64,000 nucleotides of DNA from Mycobacterium angelicum (GTDB taxonomy: Bacteria > Actinomycetota > Actinomycetes > Mycobacteriales > Mycobacteriaceae). The position numbers and the translations under genes are program-made. The notes under the pieces are model-generated. The model was given only the letters and a program-made list of their open reading frames with translations. It had not been told where the DNA came from and did no database searches. Where the stretch lies: contig NZ_MVHE01000009.1 in the NCBI RefSeq assembly GCF_002086155.1, positions 62,001 through 126,000 on the forward strand. Direction: 5' to 3'. This document shows, in pieces, positions 12,809-22,782 of the stretch (within the stretch, counting starts at the first letter, position 1; each line of letters begins with the position of its first letter).

Positions 12809-14977
12809 ATGAATTTTGCGGTGTTGCCGCCTGAGATCAATTCGGCGCGAATGTTCACCGGTGCGGGATCGGGACCGCTGTTGGCCGCCGCAGCGGCCTG
12901 GGATGGGTTAGCGGGGGAGCTGAATTCGGCGGCAGCCTCGTTCGAGTCGGTGACTTTCGGGCTGGCAGGCATGTCGTGGCAGGGCCCGGCCGCGGCGGCT
13001 ATGACGGCCACGGCGGCTCCCTATGCGACATGGTTGGCCGCGGCCGCCACCCAAGCCGAAACTACGGCCGGTCAGGCGCAGGCGGCGGCTTCGGCATTCG
13101 AAGCCGCGTGGGCGGCCACGGTGCATCCGGCGTCACTGGCCCTCAACAGGTCGGACCTCGTCTCGTTGATCCGCTCAAACCTGTTGGGACTCAACGCTCC
13201 AGCGATTGCGGCGGTCGAGGGCCAATACGAACAGATGTGGGCCCAGGACGTCGCGGCGATGTCCGGCTACTACAGCGGGGCCGCCGCGGCGGCCGCCCAG
13301 CTGACGCCGTGGCAGCAGGCCGCGCAAAGCCTGCCCGGCCTGCAGGGCATCAATCTGGGCATTGGCAACATCGGCAACTTCAACGTCGGCAGTGGCAACA
13401 CCGGCAGCTTCAACCTGGGCTCGGGCAATGGCGGGCCCGCCGGCGGCGGCGACAACAACGTGGGATTCGGCAACTTCGGCTCCTTCAACATCGGCGCCGG
13501 CAACGGAAACGCCGCCTTGGGCTTCCCCGGCGCGCCCTACCCCGGGGCGGCCAGCTACAACGTCGGCACCGGCAATATCGGCCAGTTCAACTTCGGCTTG
13601 GGCAACGTCGGCACCGGCAACATCGGCTTCAGCAACGGCAATGTGGCCAGAGCCATCGACGGCATACAGTCCACATTCAATGTGGGCGTTGGCAATCTGG
13701 GCAATTACAACTGGGGGTTCGGCAACCTCGGCGACGGCAACGTCGGCATCGGCAATGTCGGCAGCAACAACATCGGCATCGGGCTCACCGGCAACAACCA
13801 GATGGGCATCGGCGGGCTGAACGCGAACAATGTCGGGTGGAACGCCGGCCTGGGGAATAATGGCAGCTTCAACTTCGGTTTCGCGAACGCCGGCGACGGC
13901 AATGTCGGCCTGGCCAACACCGGCCACGGGAATATCGGCATCGGCCTCACCGGCAACAACCAGATTGGCTTCGGCGGGTGGAACTCCGGTAGCGGGAACA
14001 CCGGCTTGTTCAACTCCGGAACCGACAACTCCGGCATTTTCAACTCCGGCACCCACAACTGGGGCATAGCCAATACGGGCACAAACAACTTCGGTCTGTT
14101 CAATTCGGGTAACACCGACACCGGAATCGGGAACACCGGCAGCACCAATACCGGCTTCTGGAACGCGGGCGCCTATAACACCGGCTCCCTCAACACGGGC
14201 AGCACCAATATGGGTGTGGTGAACGCGGGAAATGGCAACCTGGGCGCCTTCAATTCCGGCGGCACCTCGCTGTTCGGCCACAATGTGGGATTCTTCAACG
14301 CCGGCAATCACAACGTCGGCTCCTTCAACGCGGGCTTCGGCAATGTGGGCTGGTCCAATGCCGGTATCGGCAACACGGGCGCTTTCAATAGCGGCGGCAA
14401 TGGCACCGATCCCGTATTCGGCCCGGGAATCATCGGACAGGCGGGCAACACCGGCTTCTTCAACTCGGGCTTCACCAATACGGGTCTTTTCAATTCAGGC
14501 AACACCAACACCGGTCTGTGGAACGCCGGTGACGTCAACACCGGCTTGGGCGGCACCGGCAGCCACAGCGGGAACTCCGGCTTCGGAAACTCCGGCACCG
14601 GCAATTCCGGTTTTTTCAACACCGGCAACTTCAGCTCGGGCTTCACCAATTCGGCCAGTGGCGGATATAGCTCGGGGTGGGGAAACTCCGGCGGTGGTGA
14701 GGACAACGTCGGCTTCTTCAACGCCAGTGGTGGGGGAACCGACACCGGCTTCTTCAACCATGGTGCCGATGGCTTACAGGTGGGCTTCTTGAATTCGGGC
14801 AACCACGTCATCGGCCTGATGAACTCGGGCTACTACAACACCGGTTTCTTCAACTCGGCCGAGCACAGCTCGGGTGTGGGTAACACCGGCGGGATGAACA
14901 ACTCGGGTTTCGGGAATTCGGGTGGCTCGGACTCGGGTGGATTCAACTCCGGGTCGGGGGAATCGGGTTTCTTCTAG
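12809..14977 (+). CDS. PPE family protein, MPTR subfamily
   Basis: The 722-residue protein starts [20 protein letters not shown], the canonical PPE domain (about residues 1-180, with the WxG-type [10 protein letters not shown]). From about residue 185 it consists of repeated pentapeptides of the NxGxGNxG / FNSG type (for example [16 protein letters not shown]), the major polymorphic tandem repeat class, continuing to the terminal ESGFF. PPE proteins are exported by ESX systems to the cell surface. Start is fixed by GGAGGGTGGGG upstream of the ATG. No PE or esx partner is adjacent, so it is an orphan. The repeated DNA is prone to recombination and assembly error. Confidence 0.93.
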   Translation: MNFAVLPPEINSARMFTGAGSGPLLAAAAAWDGLAGELNSAAASFESVTFGLAGMSWQGPAAAAMTATAAPYATWLAAAATQAETTAGQAQAAASAFEAAWAATVHPASLALNRSDLVSLIRSNLLGLNAPAIAAVEGQYEQMWAQDVAAMSGYYSGAAAAAAQLTPWQQAAQSLPGLQGINLGIGNIGNFNVGSGNTGSFNLGSGNGGPAGGGDNNVGFGNFGSFNIGAGNGNAALGFPGAPYPGAASYNVGTGNIGQFNFGLGNVGTGNIGFSNGNVARAIDGIQSTFNVGVGNLGNYNWGFGNLGDGNVGIGNVGSNNIGIGLTGNNQMGIGGLNANNVGWNAGLGNNGSFNFGFANAGDGNVGLANTGHGNIGIGLTGNNQIGFGGWNSGSGNTGLFNSGTDNSGIFNSGTHNWGIANTGTNNFGLFNSGNTDTGIGNTGSTNTGFWNAGAYNTGSLNTGSTNMGVVNAGNGNLGAFNSGGTSLFGHNVGFFNAGNHNVGSFNAGFGNVGWSNAGIGNTGAFNSGGNGTDPVFGPGIIGQAGNTGFFNSGFTNTGLFNSGNTNTGLWNAGDVNTGLGGTGSHSGNSGFGNSGTGNSGFFNTGNFSSGFTNSASGGYSSGWGNSGGGEDNVGFFNASGGGTDTGFFNHGADGLQVGFLNSGNHVIGLMNSGYYNTGFFNSAEHSSGVGNTGGMNNSGFGNSGGSDSGGFNSGSGESGFF

Positions 14978-15014
14978 GCGGGTAAATAGCCGGTTGCCGC
15001 CCTTCTTTTCCGTA

Positions 15015-15209
15015 ATGCAGTTTGGAGGCCGCTCGGACCCTACGGAAGCCTTCAACGCCAACAAGAATTTGCGCGGAGGGCATGGCCGGCAGACGCCTGA
15101 CCAGATCGCCCAGGACATTCACACCACGTTGGGCGCAAAGGGCATCTCGTTTGCCGACGTCTCACTTCCATGGTCAGTACTGAAACGTCAAGTATCGCAA
15201 CATTTTTGA
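15015..15209 (+). CDS. Possible small protein, unknown
   Basis: A 64-residue frame beginning MQFGGRSDPTEAFNANKNL lies between the PPE-MPTR and DUF732 genes. Its hydrophilic composition is unlike translated noncoding GC-rich DNA, but there is no ribosome-binding site and no family is recognised. Its stop codon lies at the foot of a strong hairpin. It may equally be a decayed 3' gene fragment. Confidence 0.3.
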   Translation: MQFGGRSDPTEAFNANKNLRGGHGRQTPDQIAQDIHTTLGAKGISFADVSLPWSVLKRQVSQHF

Positions 15210-15236
15210 GCGGCGCGGGCTAAGTCCGCGCCGCTC
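15208..15236. terminator. Strong hairpin between convergent genes
   Basis: An 11-bp perfect stem (GAGCGGCGCGG / CCGCGCCGCTC) with a 7-base loop separates the PPE-side transcripts from the leftward DUF732 gene. A run of five T precedes it on the plus strand; there is no trailing T tract on either strand. It probably acts in both directions. Confidence 0.65.
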
Positions 15237-15256
15237 ACTCGTGACACGTAGTGCGG

Positions 15257-15625
15257 TCAGGCCGCGCTGATCGTGACCGTGCCGTCGGCGTTGTGGTGCA
15301 TGTACTGCGGGCAGTAGGACTGCACCGAGTCGACGACGAACACCAGCGAGTTCTGCTTGCTCATGCCGGGGTTGTCCTTGACCAGCTGCGCGCTGATTGC
15401 GCTGGGCTTGGTGCCCTCGCCGAGCGCGACGCAGACCTTGTGGCCCACCTTGATGGCGGCCTGCGGGTTGCTGACGCTGATCCCTTGCTGCTGCAGGGTG
15501 GCGACGAACTGGTCGTCGACGGAGCTGGCGTTGGCGGTGCCGAACGAGAGCAGGGTGGCCAGGCCGGCGGTCCCGGCGACGAGGGCGGTGCCGGCGACGG
15601 ACTTGGTGATGCGGGTGTTGAACAT
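15257..15625 (-). CDS. Secreted DUF732 protein
   Basis: The 122-residue product has a Sec signal peptide (MFNTRITKSVAGTALVAG... cleavage after TANA, about residue 33) and a mature DUF732 domain with two cysteines (KVCVALGEG and QSYCPQYM) that probably pair. DUF732 proteins are small, abundant, exported mycobacterial proteins of unknown function. GAAGGA upstream of the ATG at 15625 supports this start; the longer open frame has no signal peptide. The 265 bases between it and the divergent PE_PGRS gene hold no visible gene. Confidence 0.85.
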   Translation of the reverse strand: MFNTRITKSVAGTALVAGTAGLATLLSFGTANASSVDDQFVATLQQQGISVSNPQAAIKVGHKVCVALGEGTKPSAISAQLVKDNPGMSKQNSLVFVVDSVQSYCPQYMHHNADGTVTISAA

Positions 15626-15890
15626 TCGGTGGTTTCCTTCAAAGCGTTGGGGAGTTGCTGGTGAGGTAACAATCGGCCCGCCGCCTCCGCGGATTCTTAA
15701 CAAATCCTTTGAACGGGCCTTTGAACGGGCGTGGTGTCCGCGCGCAGGCCCCCAAAAGCGGCAAGTATGGCGATGCCCGTGCGTTGCTCGGGCCTTGCCG
15801 GTTACCGATACGTGAAAACGCAGCTGCCAAGACGGGCATCTCGTTACGCTTAGGCGCACACTGGTCGGCGATTGAGGGGGAAGGGGCGGA

Positions 15891-17609
15891 GTGTCACTTC
15901 TGGTCGTGGCTCCCGAATATCTGATGTCGGCGGCATCGGATTTGGAGAGCATCGGATCGGCACTCGCTGCGGCGAACGCGGCGGCCGCCGCGCCGACTAC
16001 CAGCATCGCGGCCGCGGCCACCGACGAGATTTCGACCGCACTGTCCCAGCTTTTCGCCGGGTTCGGGCAGGAGTATCAGGCCCTCAGCATCCAGGTCAAT
16101 GCCTTCCAGCAGCAATTTGTGCAGTCCTTGAACTCGGCCGTCGGGTCCTATCTGGCGACCGAGATAGCGGTCACGGCACCGTTGCTGGCCGCGATAAATG
16201 CACCGACCGAGACCTTGCTCGGGCGTCCGCTGATCGGCAACGGAGCCAACGGCACTGCGGCCAGCCCGAATGGCCAGCCCGGTGGGCTGTTGTACGGCAA
16301 CGGAGGGGCCGGTGGAAACGGCGGAGCTGCTGTGGCCGGCCTCAACGGCAGTAACCCCGGACAGGGTGGCAATGGCGGCAGTGCCACCCTGTTGGGCTCC
16401 GGCGGGCACGGCGGTCAAGGCGGTGCCGGACTCGCCGGTGTCGACAGCGTCAATCCCACGTCGACCGCTAACCCCAATGCCGGTACCACCCCTGCCGACA
16501 TCGGGAGCCCAACCCAGCCCGTCGGCAGCCCCACAACGGCCACCGATGGCGGCGTCGGTCCCACCGGAAGCGCTGGGCAGGACGGCGGAGCCGGCGGCGC
16601 TGGCGGCTCCGTCTTCTCGACGGCTAACAATCCGCTGGGCGGCAACGGCGGCGACGGGGGCGCGCCCGGCACCGGAGGCGCCAACGGTGGTGCCGGCGGC
16701 GACGGCGGTGTCGCGTACACGACCCTGGCTAACAGCACGGCCAGCGGCGGCAACGCCGGCAACGGAGCCAATGGCAGCGGGCCGGGCGGTGCCGGCGGGG
16801 CCGGCGGCGTCGGCGGCTCCGCGCAAATCGCCGAGGGTTCCCAGGGAGGTACCGCCTATACCGGGGTGGGCGGTAAGGGCGGTAATGGCGCCCAAAGCAA
16901 CATCGCCGGCGGCACGGGCGGTACTGGCGGCGCGGGCGGTAACGGCGGAAACGCCGGGCTGCTGATCGGCAATGGCGGCGCCGGCGGTGTCGGCGGTGTC
17001 GGCGGTGTCGGCGGGGCCGGTGCCCCCGGCGGTGCGGGCGGTGTCGGCGGGTTCGGAGGTGAGGCCGTCAGTGATTCCAACGCGTATGGCTACCCGCAGG
17101 GTCTGTCCACTGTCTCTGGTGGTCACGGCGGTAATGGCGGAGACTCCCTTTCCACCGGCGGCACCGGTGGTGTCGGCGGGGCCGGCGGAAACGGGGGGTC
17201 GGCCGGGGCTCTGCTGGGCTTCGGCGGCGCCGGCGGCGATGCCGGAGCCGGTGGCGTCGGCGGCATCGGCGGCACTGGTGGCGCTGGTGGCGCCGGGGGC
17301 CAGGGCGGCTTGTCCGTCGCCCCAACCGGCATCGCCGGCGACGGCGGCGACGGTGGTCTGGGCGGCGCCGGCGGTGACGGCGGTACCGGTGGCGTCAGCG
17401 GCGCCGGTGGAACGGGCGGCCGCGGCGGCTTGCTCGGGGCCTTCGGCAAGGACGGCGTCGCCGGGCCGCCCGGTGCCGGCGGTACCGGTGGCAACGGCGG
17501 CGCGGCCGGCGCCGGCGGTAACCCCGGCATCGCCGCGTCAGGAAGCAACGGGTCAGCAGGCCATAGCGGAACCGCGGGCGCCAGCGGCGGCCCGGGTCAG
17601 CCCGGCTGA
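15891..17609 (+). CDS. PE_PGRS family protein
   Basis: The 572-residue product starts at GTG as [27 protein letters not shown] domain (1-95), the linker motif [11 protein letters not shown] near residue 115, and then a PGRS domain of Gly-Gly-Ala/Gly-Gly-Asn repeats to the end, interrupted by a Pro/Thr-rich segment (about 185-225). GRPLIGNG is the hallmark by which PE_PGRS proteins associate with the mycobacterial outer membrane. Family members are surface exposed and several modulate host cells; this one has no unique C-terminal domain. A GGGGGAAGGGG stretch precedes the GTG. Confidence 0.93.
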   Translation: MSLLVVAPEYLMSAASDLESIGSALAAANAAAAAPTTSIAAAATDEISTALSQLFAGFGQEYQALSIQVNAFQQQFVQSLNSAVGSYLATEIAVTAPLLAAINAPTETLLGRPLIGNGANGTAASPNGQPGGLLYGNGGAGGNGGAAVAGLNGSNPGQGGNGGSATLLGSGGHGGQGGAGLAGVDSVNPTSTANPNAGTTPADIGSPTQPVGSPTTATDGGVGPTGSAGQDGGAGGAGGSVFSTANNPLGGNGGDGGAPGTGGANGGAGGDGGVAYTTLANSTASGGNAGNGANGSGPGGAGGAGGVGGSAQIAEGSQGGTAYTGVGGKGGNGAQSNIAGGTGGTGGAGGNGGNAGLLIGNGGAGGVGGVGGVGGAGAPGGAGGVGGFGGEAVSDSNAYGYPQGLSTVSGGHGGNGGDSLSTGGTGGVGGAGGNGGSAGALLGFGGAGGDAGAGGVGGIGGTGGAGGAGGQGGLSVAPTGIAGDGGDGGLGGAGGDGGTGGVSGAGGTGGRGGLLGAFGKDGVAGPPGAGGTGGNGGAAGAGGNPGIAASGSNGSAGHSGTAGASGGPGQPG

Positions 17610-17638
17610 ACCTGAGACAGACGAAGGGCAGGGCGGCT

Positions 17639-18511
17639 ATGAGCGCCACCAACCGCGTGGTGGCGGCAACGTCGGCCCGCGCCCTGCTCCTCGTCCGAAA
17701 CGCTCTAACCAGCAACGCCGCGGATCCGCAGCAACCATCAGCAGCTACCGCCCGCCGTCCCGATGCCGGGCGCATCGTCGCCAGCCAACGCCTGCAACCG
17801 GCGACACTTCCGCCCGTGCAGCGCTCGGAACTGGTCGACCGGCTCTACGGCATCTACCGCGAGACCGTAGGCGGCTTCACCCGCGGGGAATTCCAGGGAC
17901 TGATCTTTGGCGCCGACGACACGCGCCTCGCGCTGTTCTACGGTGCGGGCGGTGAATTGGTGGGTTTTTCCTTCGCCGGCATCGACCGGATGCAACACGC
18001 GGGCCGCAGCCACGCGGTGTTTTCCGCCGGCGCCTACTTCCGGCTGGGTTATCGCGGCGGAAAACCGGCCGAGTTGTTCGGACTTCGCCAAGCGCTGCGC
18101 TTCAAGTTCCACGAACCGCGTACCCCGCTCGCCTTGATGACCCGCGCATCTTCACCGGCGGTCTATCGTCTGCTCGCCACCACGATGCCCCGGATCTATC
18201 CCAGCCGCAGGCGCCGCACGCCGGCCGATATCGAGGCACTGGTGACTGCCCTCAGCGCGCAATGGCACCGGTGGTACTACATCCCCGTTGGCGAAGGCCC
18301 CTGGATCGTGCGGTCCCGCGCCACGCCCCATGACGTGTCGCGGATGCACCGACTCGAACACGACCCCGACGTGCGTTTCTACACCGAACTCAACCCGCGC
18401 TTTGCGGCGGGGGAGGCATTGGTGGTGTGGACGCCGCTGAACGCGGCGAACATCGCGGGCGGCTTCTGGCGCCTCCTGCGGGCGCGATTCGGCAGCCGGA
18501 AGCGCGCCTAG
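17639..18511 (+). CDS. Conserved hypothetical protein
   Basis: The 290-residue product begins 30 bases after the PE_PGRS stop, with GAAGGGCAGGG before its ATG, and is probably co-transcribed. An N-terminal 60 residues is Ala/Arg-rich; the rest contains mixed alpha/beta sequence with FTRGEFQGLIFGADDTRLALFYG and LVGFSFAGIDRM, which is compatible with an acyltransferase (GNAT)-like fold, but no acetyl-CoA motif is clear. No signal peptide or membrane segment is seen. I do not recognise the family. Confidence 0.6.
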   Translation: MSATNRVVAATSARALLLVRNALTSNAADPQQPSAATARRPDAGRIVASQRLQPATLPPVQRSELVDRLYGIYRETVGGFTRGEFQGLIFGADDTRLALFYGAGGELVGFSFAGIDRMQHAGRSHAVFSAGAYFRLGYRGGKPAELFGLRQALRFKFHEPRTPLALMTRASSPAVYRLLATTMPRIYPSRRRRTPADIEALVTALSAQWHRWYYIPVGEGPWIVRSRATPHDVSRMHRLEHDPDVRFYTELNPRFAAGEALVVWTPLNAANIAGGFWRLLRARFGSRKRA

Positions 18512-18598
18512 GCCCGACCGCGCTTGTGCTGCAAAGGAAAGCACCGATGTGGCCCGTGCCGGCCTCGCGCGCGGCATGGCAGGCTGTGCGTCGTGACA

Positions 18599-19438
18599 AT
18601 GGCAGACGCGGCAAAGCTCGCTTTTCAGATAAGCCTGTTCGTCGTGATCCTGGGATACGGGTTGTCGGCGGACTTTGCCGACGTCGGCTATGTGCTGCGA
18701 CGGCGCGCACTGTTGGCGCGTTCGCTGCTCGCAGTGCTCGTTGTTGCGCCCGCGATCGCGGTGCTGCTGGTGCAGGTGGTGGACCTGCGGCCTGAGGTGG
18801 CCATCGCGCTTGTGACGCTGGCGATCTCGCCCCTGCCGCCACTGCTGCCCCGGCGCGGAGAGAAGGCCGGGGGAGAGGTTCAATTCGGGCTTGGTCTGGT
18901 CATCGTGCTGGCGGTGCTCGCCGTGCCAGCACTTGCCGTAGCGGCCACGTTGCTGGGCAACGTGTTCGGGCGACAGTATGTGGTCAGCCCGTGGGCAATC
19001 GGAAAGCTGATGCTGGTATCGGTGTTAGCGCCGCTGGTGGTTGGGATGGCGATCGGCAAGTTCTGGCCGGCAGCGGCCAAGCGTATCGCGGGTCCGATCG
19101 AACGCGCCCAGCGCTGGGCGTTGCCAGTGGCGATGATCGTGCTGTTGATCGCCGCCGCACCACGGATGTGGAAGCTCGTAGGCGATTCGACACTCGTCGC
19201 GATGGTGATATTCGTTGCGGCCGCCTTCATTGCCGGGCACCTGTTGGGCGGGCCCGACCGTCAGTTCTCGGCGGTGTTGGCTTTCGCGAGCGGTTGCCGC
19301 CACCCGGCAACCGCCTTGACAATCGCGTCGGCGAACTTTCCCAATGCCGACGAACACGGGGCCGTCGCCTGGTACGGCGTGGTGACCGCCATTATCGGCG
19401 TCGCTTACACACGTTGGATACGGCGCAAGGCCGGTTAG
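18599..19438 (+). CDS. Bile acid:sodium symporter (SBF/BASS) family membrane protein
   Basis: The 279-residue product contains eight or nine hydrophobic segments typical of the BASS/SBF superfamily, with the family-like crossover motifs ALVTLAISPLPPLLPRRGEKAGG and FASGCRHPATALTIASANFP. Members move organic anions together with Na+ across the inner membrane; the substrate here is unknown. The ATG at 18599 is used; a GTG two codons upstream is possible. It converges on the cyclase/AAA gene with 56 bases between stops. Confidence 0.75.
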   Translation: MADAAKLAFQISLFVVILGYGLSADFADVGYVLRRRALLARSLLAVLVVAPAIAVLLVQVVDLRPEVAIALVTLAISPLPPLLPRRGEKAGGEVQFGLGLVIVLAVLAVPALAVAATLLGNVFGRQYVVSPWAIGKLMLVSVLAPLVVGMAIGKFWPAAAKRIAGPIERAQRWALPVAMIVLLIAAAPRMWKLVGDSTLVAMVIFVAAAFIAGHLLGGPDRQFSAVLAFASGCRHPATALTIASANFPNADEHGAVAWYGVVTAIIGVAYTRWIRRKAG

Positions 19439-19494
19439 CGAAGCGCCTTCCCGCGACGGGACTGGATGCCCGGGCAACGGGCAACCGCGACATT

Positions 19495-22400
19495 TCAGTC
19501 GTCGGCGAGCGCGGTCGCCAGGTGGCCTTGGAAACCCAGCGCCTGCGCCAGGGCGAGGTACCGATCGGCGTGGCTCCGATAACCGCGCGCGTCGTCCCGC
19601 GCCTGCGCCAGCAGCGCGCGCATTTTCAGCAATGGCAGTTGGAAGATCACGAGATCCGGCTCGGTTGGAGCGGTGGCCAATGTGTGGATCGCGCGCTGCG
19701 CTTCGGCCAGGTCGGTATCCCGGCATCGCTTCAGCAGCGATTCCACCAGAACGCTTGTCGCTGAACCCAAATGCCACAACACGCCGCTTTCCAACTGCGC
19801 CGCGATCACGCGGCGCGAGAGTTCGATCGCGCCGGCGAAATCTTCCATCCGGGCCCTCTCTGCCGCGACATGCAGGTCGATGATGGGTATTGCACTCATC
19901 ATGAATCGCCCGTCCGACGCCGCAGATCGTGTTTCGGCGAGCAGATCGAAACCGGCTGAACGCTCGCCGCCGTCGATCGAGACCAACACAATGCCCTGTG
20001 TTAGTTGAGCCATGTGTAGGGCGAAGTCTTCACTGCAGCGCTGGGCGATGCCCAGCGCGTTCTGGGTATCAGTCAGGGCCGCTGCGTCTGCCGGCAAGGC
20101 TCCGACGGGGATGCCCAACATGTATTTGAACATGATCATCGAGACATAGGTAGTCGGATCGACGCGCGAGAATTCGATCGCCTGGTCGAGGTCGATCTTC
20201 CAGTCAGGCTGTCCCATTGCGCATCTCGCTGTTGCGCGCATGGCCGCCGCGAAGGCCAGCGGTGAGCCGGTGAGGATGTTGCCCTTGGTGGGATCGCCGC
20301 CGGCCAGATCGATTACCCGCTGGGCCAGCTCGACGGCGGCAGTCATCTCGCAGGCTTCGTGCTTGGCGTGAATCGCAGGATAGAGCAAGCCGACGACCAG
20401 TTCCGGCTCGCCGATCGCATCGAGTAGTGCAAGGTATTCCGTTGTAAGGCACAGCGATTCGCGGTTGCGGCCGTGGTGTGTCTGCTCCACCAACAGGCCC
20501 GCCATTCCCATGGCCAGTGGAACCCGGGTCTCGGGTTGGGTGCACAGGTCGCGCAGTTCGTCGAAGCCGTCGGCAACTCCGCCGCCGGCCCGCCAGGTGC
20601 TTCCACAGAGCAGGGCGCGCGGAGCGGCCCGCATCAGCGTCCGGTGTGGCTCATCGGCCGGCAGCTGGTCGGCTAGTTGCCGTGCCAGAAGCCAGCTGGT
20701 GCGGGCCGCATTGATGTCACGGTTGGCGAACCAGGTGCCGGCACACATGTGCCAGCCGAACGCCTCGCGGAGGTCTCCGGCGGCCTCGAGGTGAGCCGCG
20801 ATCGACGCGGCGTTCTCATTCAGGGTTGCGGCATTGCATCGCTGGAGCGCGGCAGCCAGGTGCCGATGTAGTTGTGCGCGTGCCAGTTTGAGCTGGGATT
20901 CGTAGGCGACGGTCTGAACGAGCGGATGCCGAAACGCATACTCGGCACGCGGCGTGAACATCACCTGGTCGATGAGCTCAGAATGGACCAATTCAGCCAG
21001 CGCAGCCTGGCGCACGTCGTCGGCATCCTCGAGCAGGACGGCCAACAGATCGGTGCCGAAGCGCGATCCGATGACCGTTGCGGCGTTGAGTGTCCGTTTG
21101 GCCGGGGCACTTAGTCGATCGATGCGTGCGCCGATCGTGGCCTGCAGGGTTGGTGGGACGCTGACGTCGTCAACCTCTTGCTGGCGTTGGTATGCGCCAC
21201 GTTCGCCGACGATGACTCGTCGTTCAGCGTATTCGCGCACGATCTCCTGGACGTAGAACGGATTTCCGGCGCAGCGTTCGATGATGCGTCCCGCAAGGTC
21301 GCTGAGCGAGGGATGCGAGCCGAGGAGCTCAACTGTGATCGTCGATGCCTGTGAGTCATCAAGAGGTTCAAGGGCGAATACCCGGAAGCCGGCTGGGCGT
21401 GACAAGGCGCCTTCGTACTCCGGCCGGTAAGTCACCACGATCATCGACCGGGTTTCGGTAACTATGGTCATGAAATCGGCGAGCATCGACTCACTGGCTT
21501 CGTCGATCCAGTGGGCGTCCTCGATGATGTACAGGGTGGGCGTATCGCTTGCCACCGCCGCGGTTTGCAGCAGCGATGTCAGGCGTCGCCGTCTGGCGTC
21601 CGCGGAGACGTTGGGAGTGGCCTCCGTCGGATCCCGGATTCCGACCAGGTCGTCGAGCAACAGCAGGTCCTCGGAATCGGCCCCGGCGAGTTGGGCTCGC
21701 AATGCCGCGCGGGCAGTTGGGTAATCGAGTTCGTTCAGCCGCAATCGGTCGCGCACCAACCGGGCGATCGCGGTGAACGCGATCGCTCTGGCATGCGACT
21801 CGCAGAATGTCGAAAAGACCGCTACGCCACGGGCTTGTGCCACCTTGATCAACTCGCGGCAGATGCGGCTCTTGCCGATGCCGGGTGGCGCGGTGACACC
21901 GACGACGCATCCCTGCCCGTTGATCGTATCGTTGAGAATCGCTGTGAGGGACTCGATTTCACCGTCCCGGCCGACAAGTGTCGATTCGATTCGGGCGGCC
22001 AGCGTTCTCTTGGAGGCCATCGCTTGCAGGCTTCGTGCCGCGACCGGCTCGGCTGCACCCTTGATGGTGACCAGTTGCCAGGGCCCCAGTACGGTGACAT
22101 GTTCGACGAGTCGAGCGGTGGCTTCGCTGAGCATGACACCACCCTGTGGCGCAACCGCTTCCATTCGCTGCGCCATCCCGACCTGCGCCCCGATAGCCGT
22201 GTAATTCGAAGGGCTGGAACCGATTTGGCCGACCACCACATCGCCGGAATTCAATCCGACCCGAAGGGCCAGCGCCACGCCGTCCCGACGCTGGACGTCG
22301 TGTGCCAACCCCGCCACCTCCGTTTGAATCTCCAAGGCCGCCACACAGGCGCGAATTGCGTGGTCCTCCAAAGCGATCGGCGCGCCGAACAGGGCCATGA

Positions 22401-22671
22401 TGCCGTCGCCGGTGAATTTATCGACCGTGCCGCCGTAGCGTTGGATTACGGCGCCGCATCTGTTGAAGAGGTCACCCATGACTTCGCGCAGCCGTTCGGA
22501 ATCGACTGCCGCGGCCAAGTCCATCGAGCGCACCACATCGGCGAACAGGACCGTGACCTGCTTGTGCTCGGCTTGCGTGGTGACGACCTCGACTGGGGAC
22601 CCGCAAGCGTCGCAGAAGCGGGCGCCGGCGCGCGGCTCGGTACCGCATCTTTGGCACGTTGACCCCGTCAT
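19495..22671 (-). CDS. Class III nucleotide cyclase-AAA ATPase regulatory protein
   Basis: The 1058-residue multidomain protein begins with a zinc ribbon (Cys6, Cys9, Cys20, Cys23), followed by a class III cyclase homology domain (about 35-215) with metal Asp45 in VLFADVV and Asp89 in DKFTGDG, an AAA/NACHT-like ATPase (Walker A in APPGIGKSRICREL near 255; Walker B-like LYIIEDAHWID) and a long helical TPR-like C-terminal half. Mycobacterial relatives are predicted adenylate cyclase/ATPase regulators; this one has no LuxR DNA-binding end. Cyclase activity is plausible since both metal Asp are present. AGGA precedes the ATG. A paralogue of the same layout lies at 51.7-54.9 kb. Confidence 0.88.
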   Translation of the reverse strand: MTGSTCQRCGTEPRAGARFCDACGSPVEVVTTQAEHKQVTVLFADVVRSMDLAAAVDSERLREVMGDLFNRCGAVIQRYGGTVDKFTGDGIMALFGAPIALEDHAIRACVAALEIQTEVAGLAHDVQRRDGVALALRVGLNSGDVVVGQIGSSPSNYTAIGAQVGMAQRMEAVAPQGGVMLSEATARLVEHVTVLGPWQLVTIKGAAEPVAARSLQAMASKRTLAARIESTLVGRDGEIESLTAILNDTINGQGCVVGVTAPPGIGKSRICRELIKVAQARGVAVFSTFCESHARAIAFTAIARLVRDRLRLNELDYPTARAALRAQLAGADSEDLLLLDDLVGIRDPTEATPNVSADARRRRLTSLLQTAAVASDTPTLYIIEDAHWIDEASESMLADFMTIVTETRSMIVVTYRPEYEGALSRPAGFRVFALEPLDDSQASTITVELLGSHPSLSDLAGRIIERCAGNPFYVQEIVREYAERRVIVGERGAYQRQQEVDDVSVPPTLQATIGARIDRLSAPAKRTLNAATVIGSRFGTDLLAVLLEDADDVRQAALAELVHSELIDQVMFTPRAEYAFRHPLVQTVAYESQLKLARAQLHRHLAAALQRCNAATLNENAASIAAHLEAAGDLREAFGWHMCAGTWFANRDINAARTSWLLARQLADQLPADEPHRTLMRAAPRALLCGSTWRAGGGVADGFDELRDLCTQPETRVPLAMGMAGLLVEQTHHGRNRESLCLTTEYLALLDAIGEPELVVGLLYPAIHAKHEACEMTAAVELAQRVIDLAGGDPTKGNILTGSPLAFAAAMRATARCAMGQPDWKIDLDQAIEFSRVDPTTYVSMIMFKYMLGIPVGALPADAAALTDTQNALGIAQRCSEDFALHMAQLTQGIVLVSIDGGERSAGFDLLAETRSAASDGRFMMSAIPIIDLHVAAERARMEDFAGAIELSRRVIAAQLESGVLWHLGSATSVLVESLLKRCRDTDLAEAQRAIHTLATAPTEPDLVIFQLPLLKMRALLAQARDDARGYRSHADRYLALAQALGFQGHLATALADD

Positions 22672-22782
22672 CTGGGTTTTCCTGCATCTCTAGGCGGCCG
22701 CTGGTCAAGCTTAGAGCGCAAACTCGGCGTCGATAAACTATTCGGTCATGCCTGACAGGGCGATTGCCGGAATGGCTGATTG

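Noticed and set aside
13175..14311. 378-codon minus-strand frame across the PPE-MPTR gene
   Set aside because: It mirrors the repeat coding of the PPE gene and is Val/Ala/Gly low-complexity with no start signals.
15894..17126. 410-codon minus-strand frame across the PE_PGRS gene
   Set aside because: Antisense of Gly-rich repeats; composition follows from the PGRS codons.
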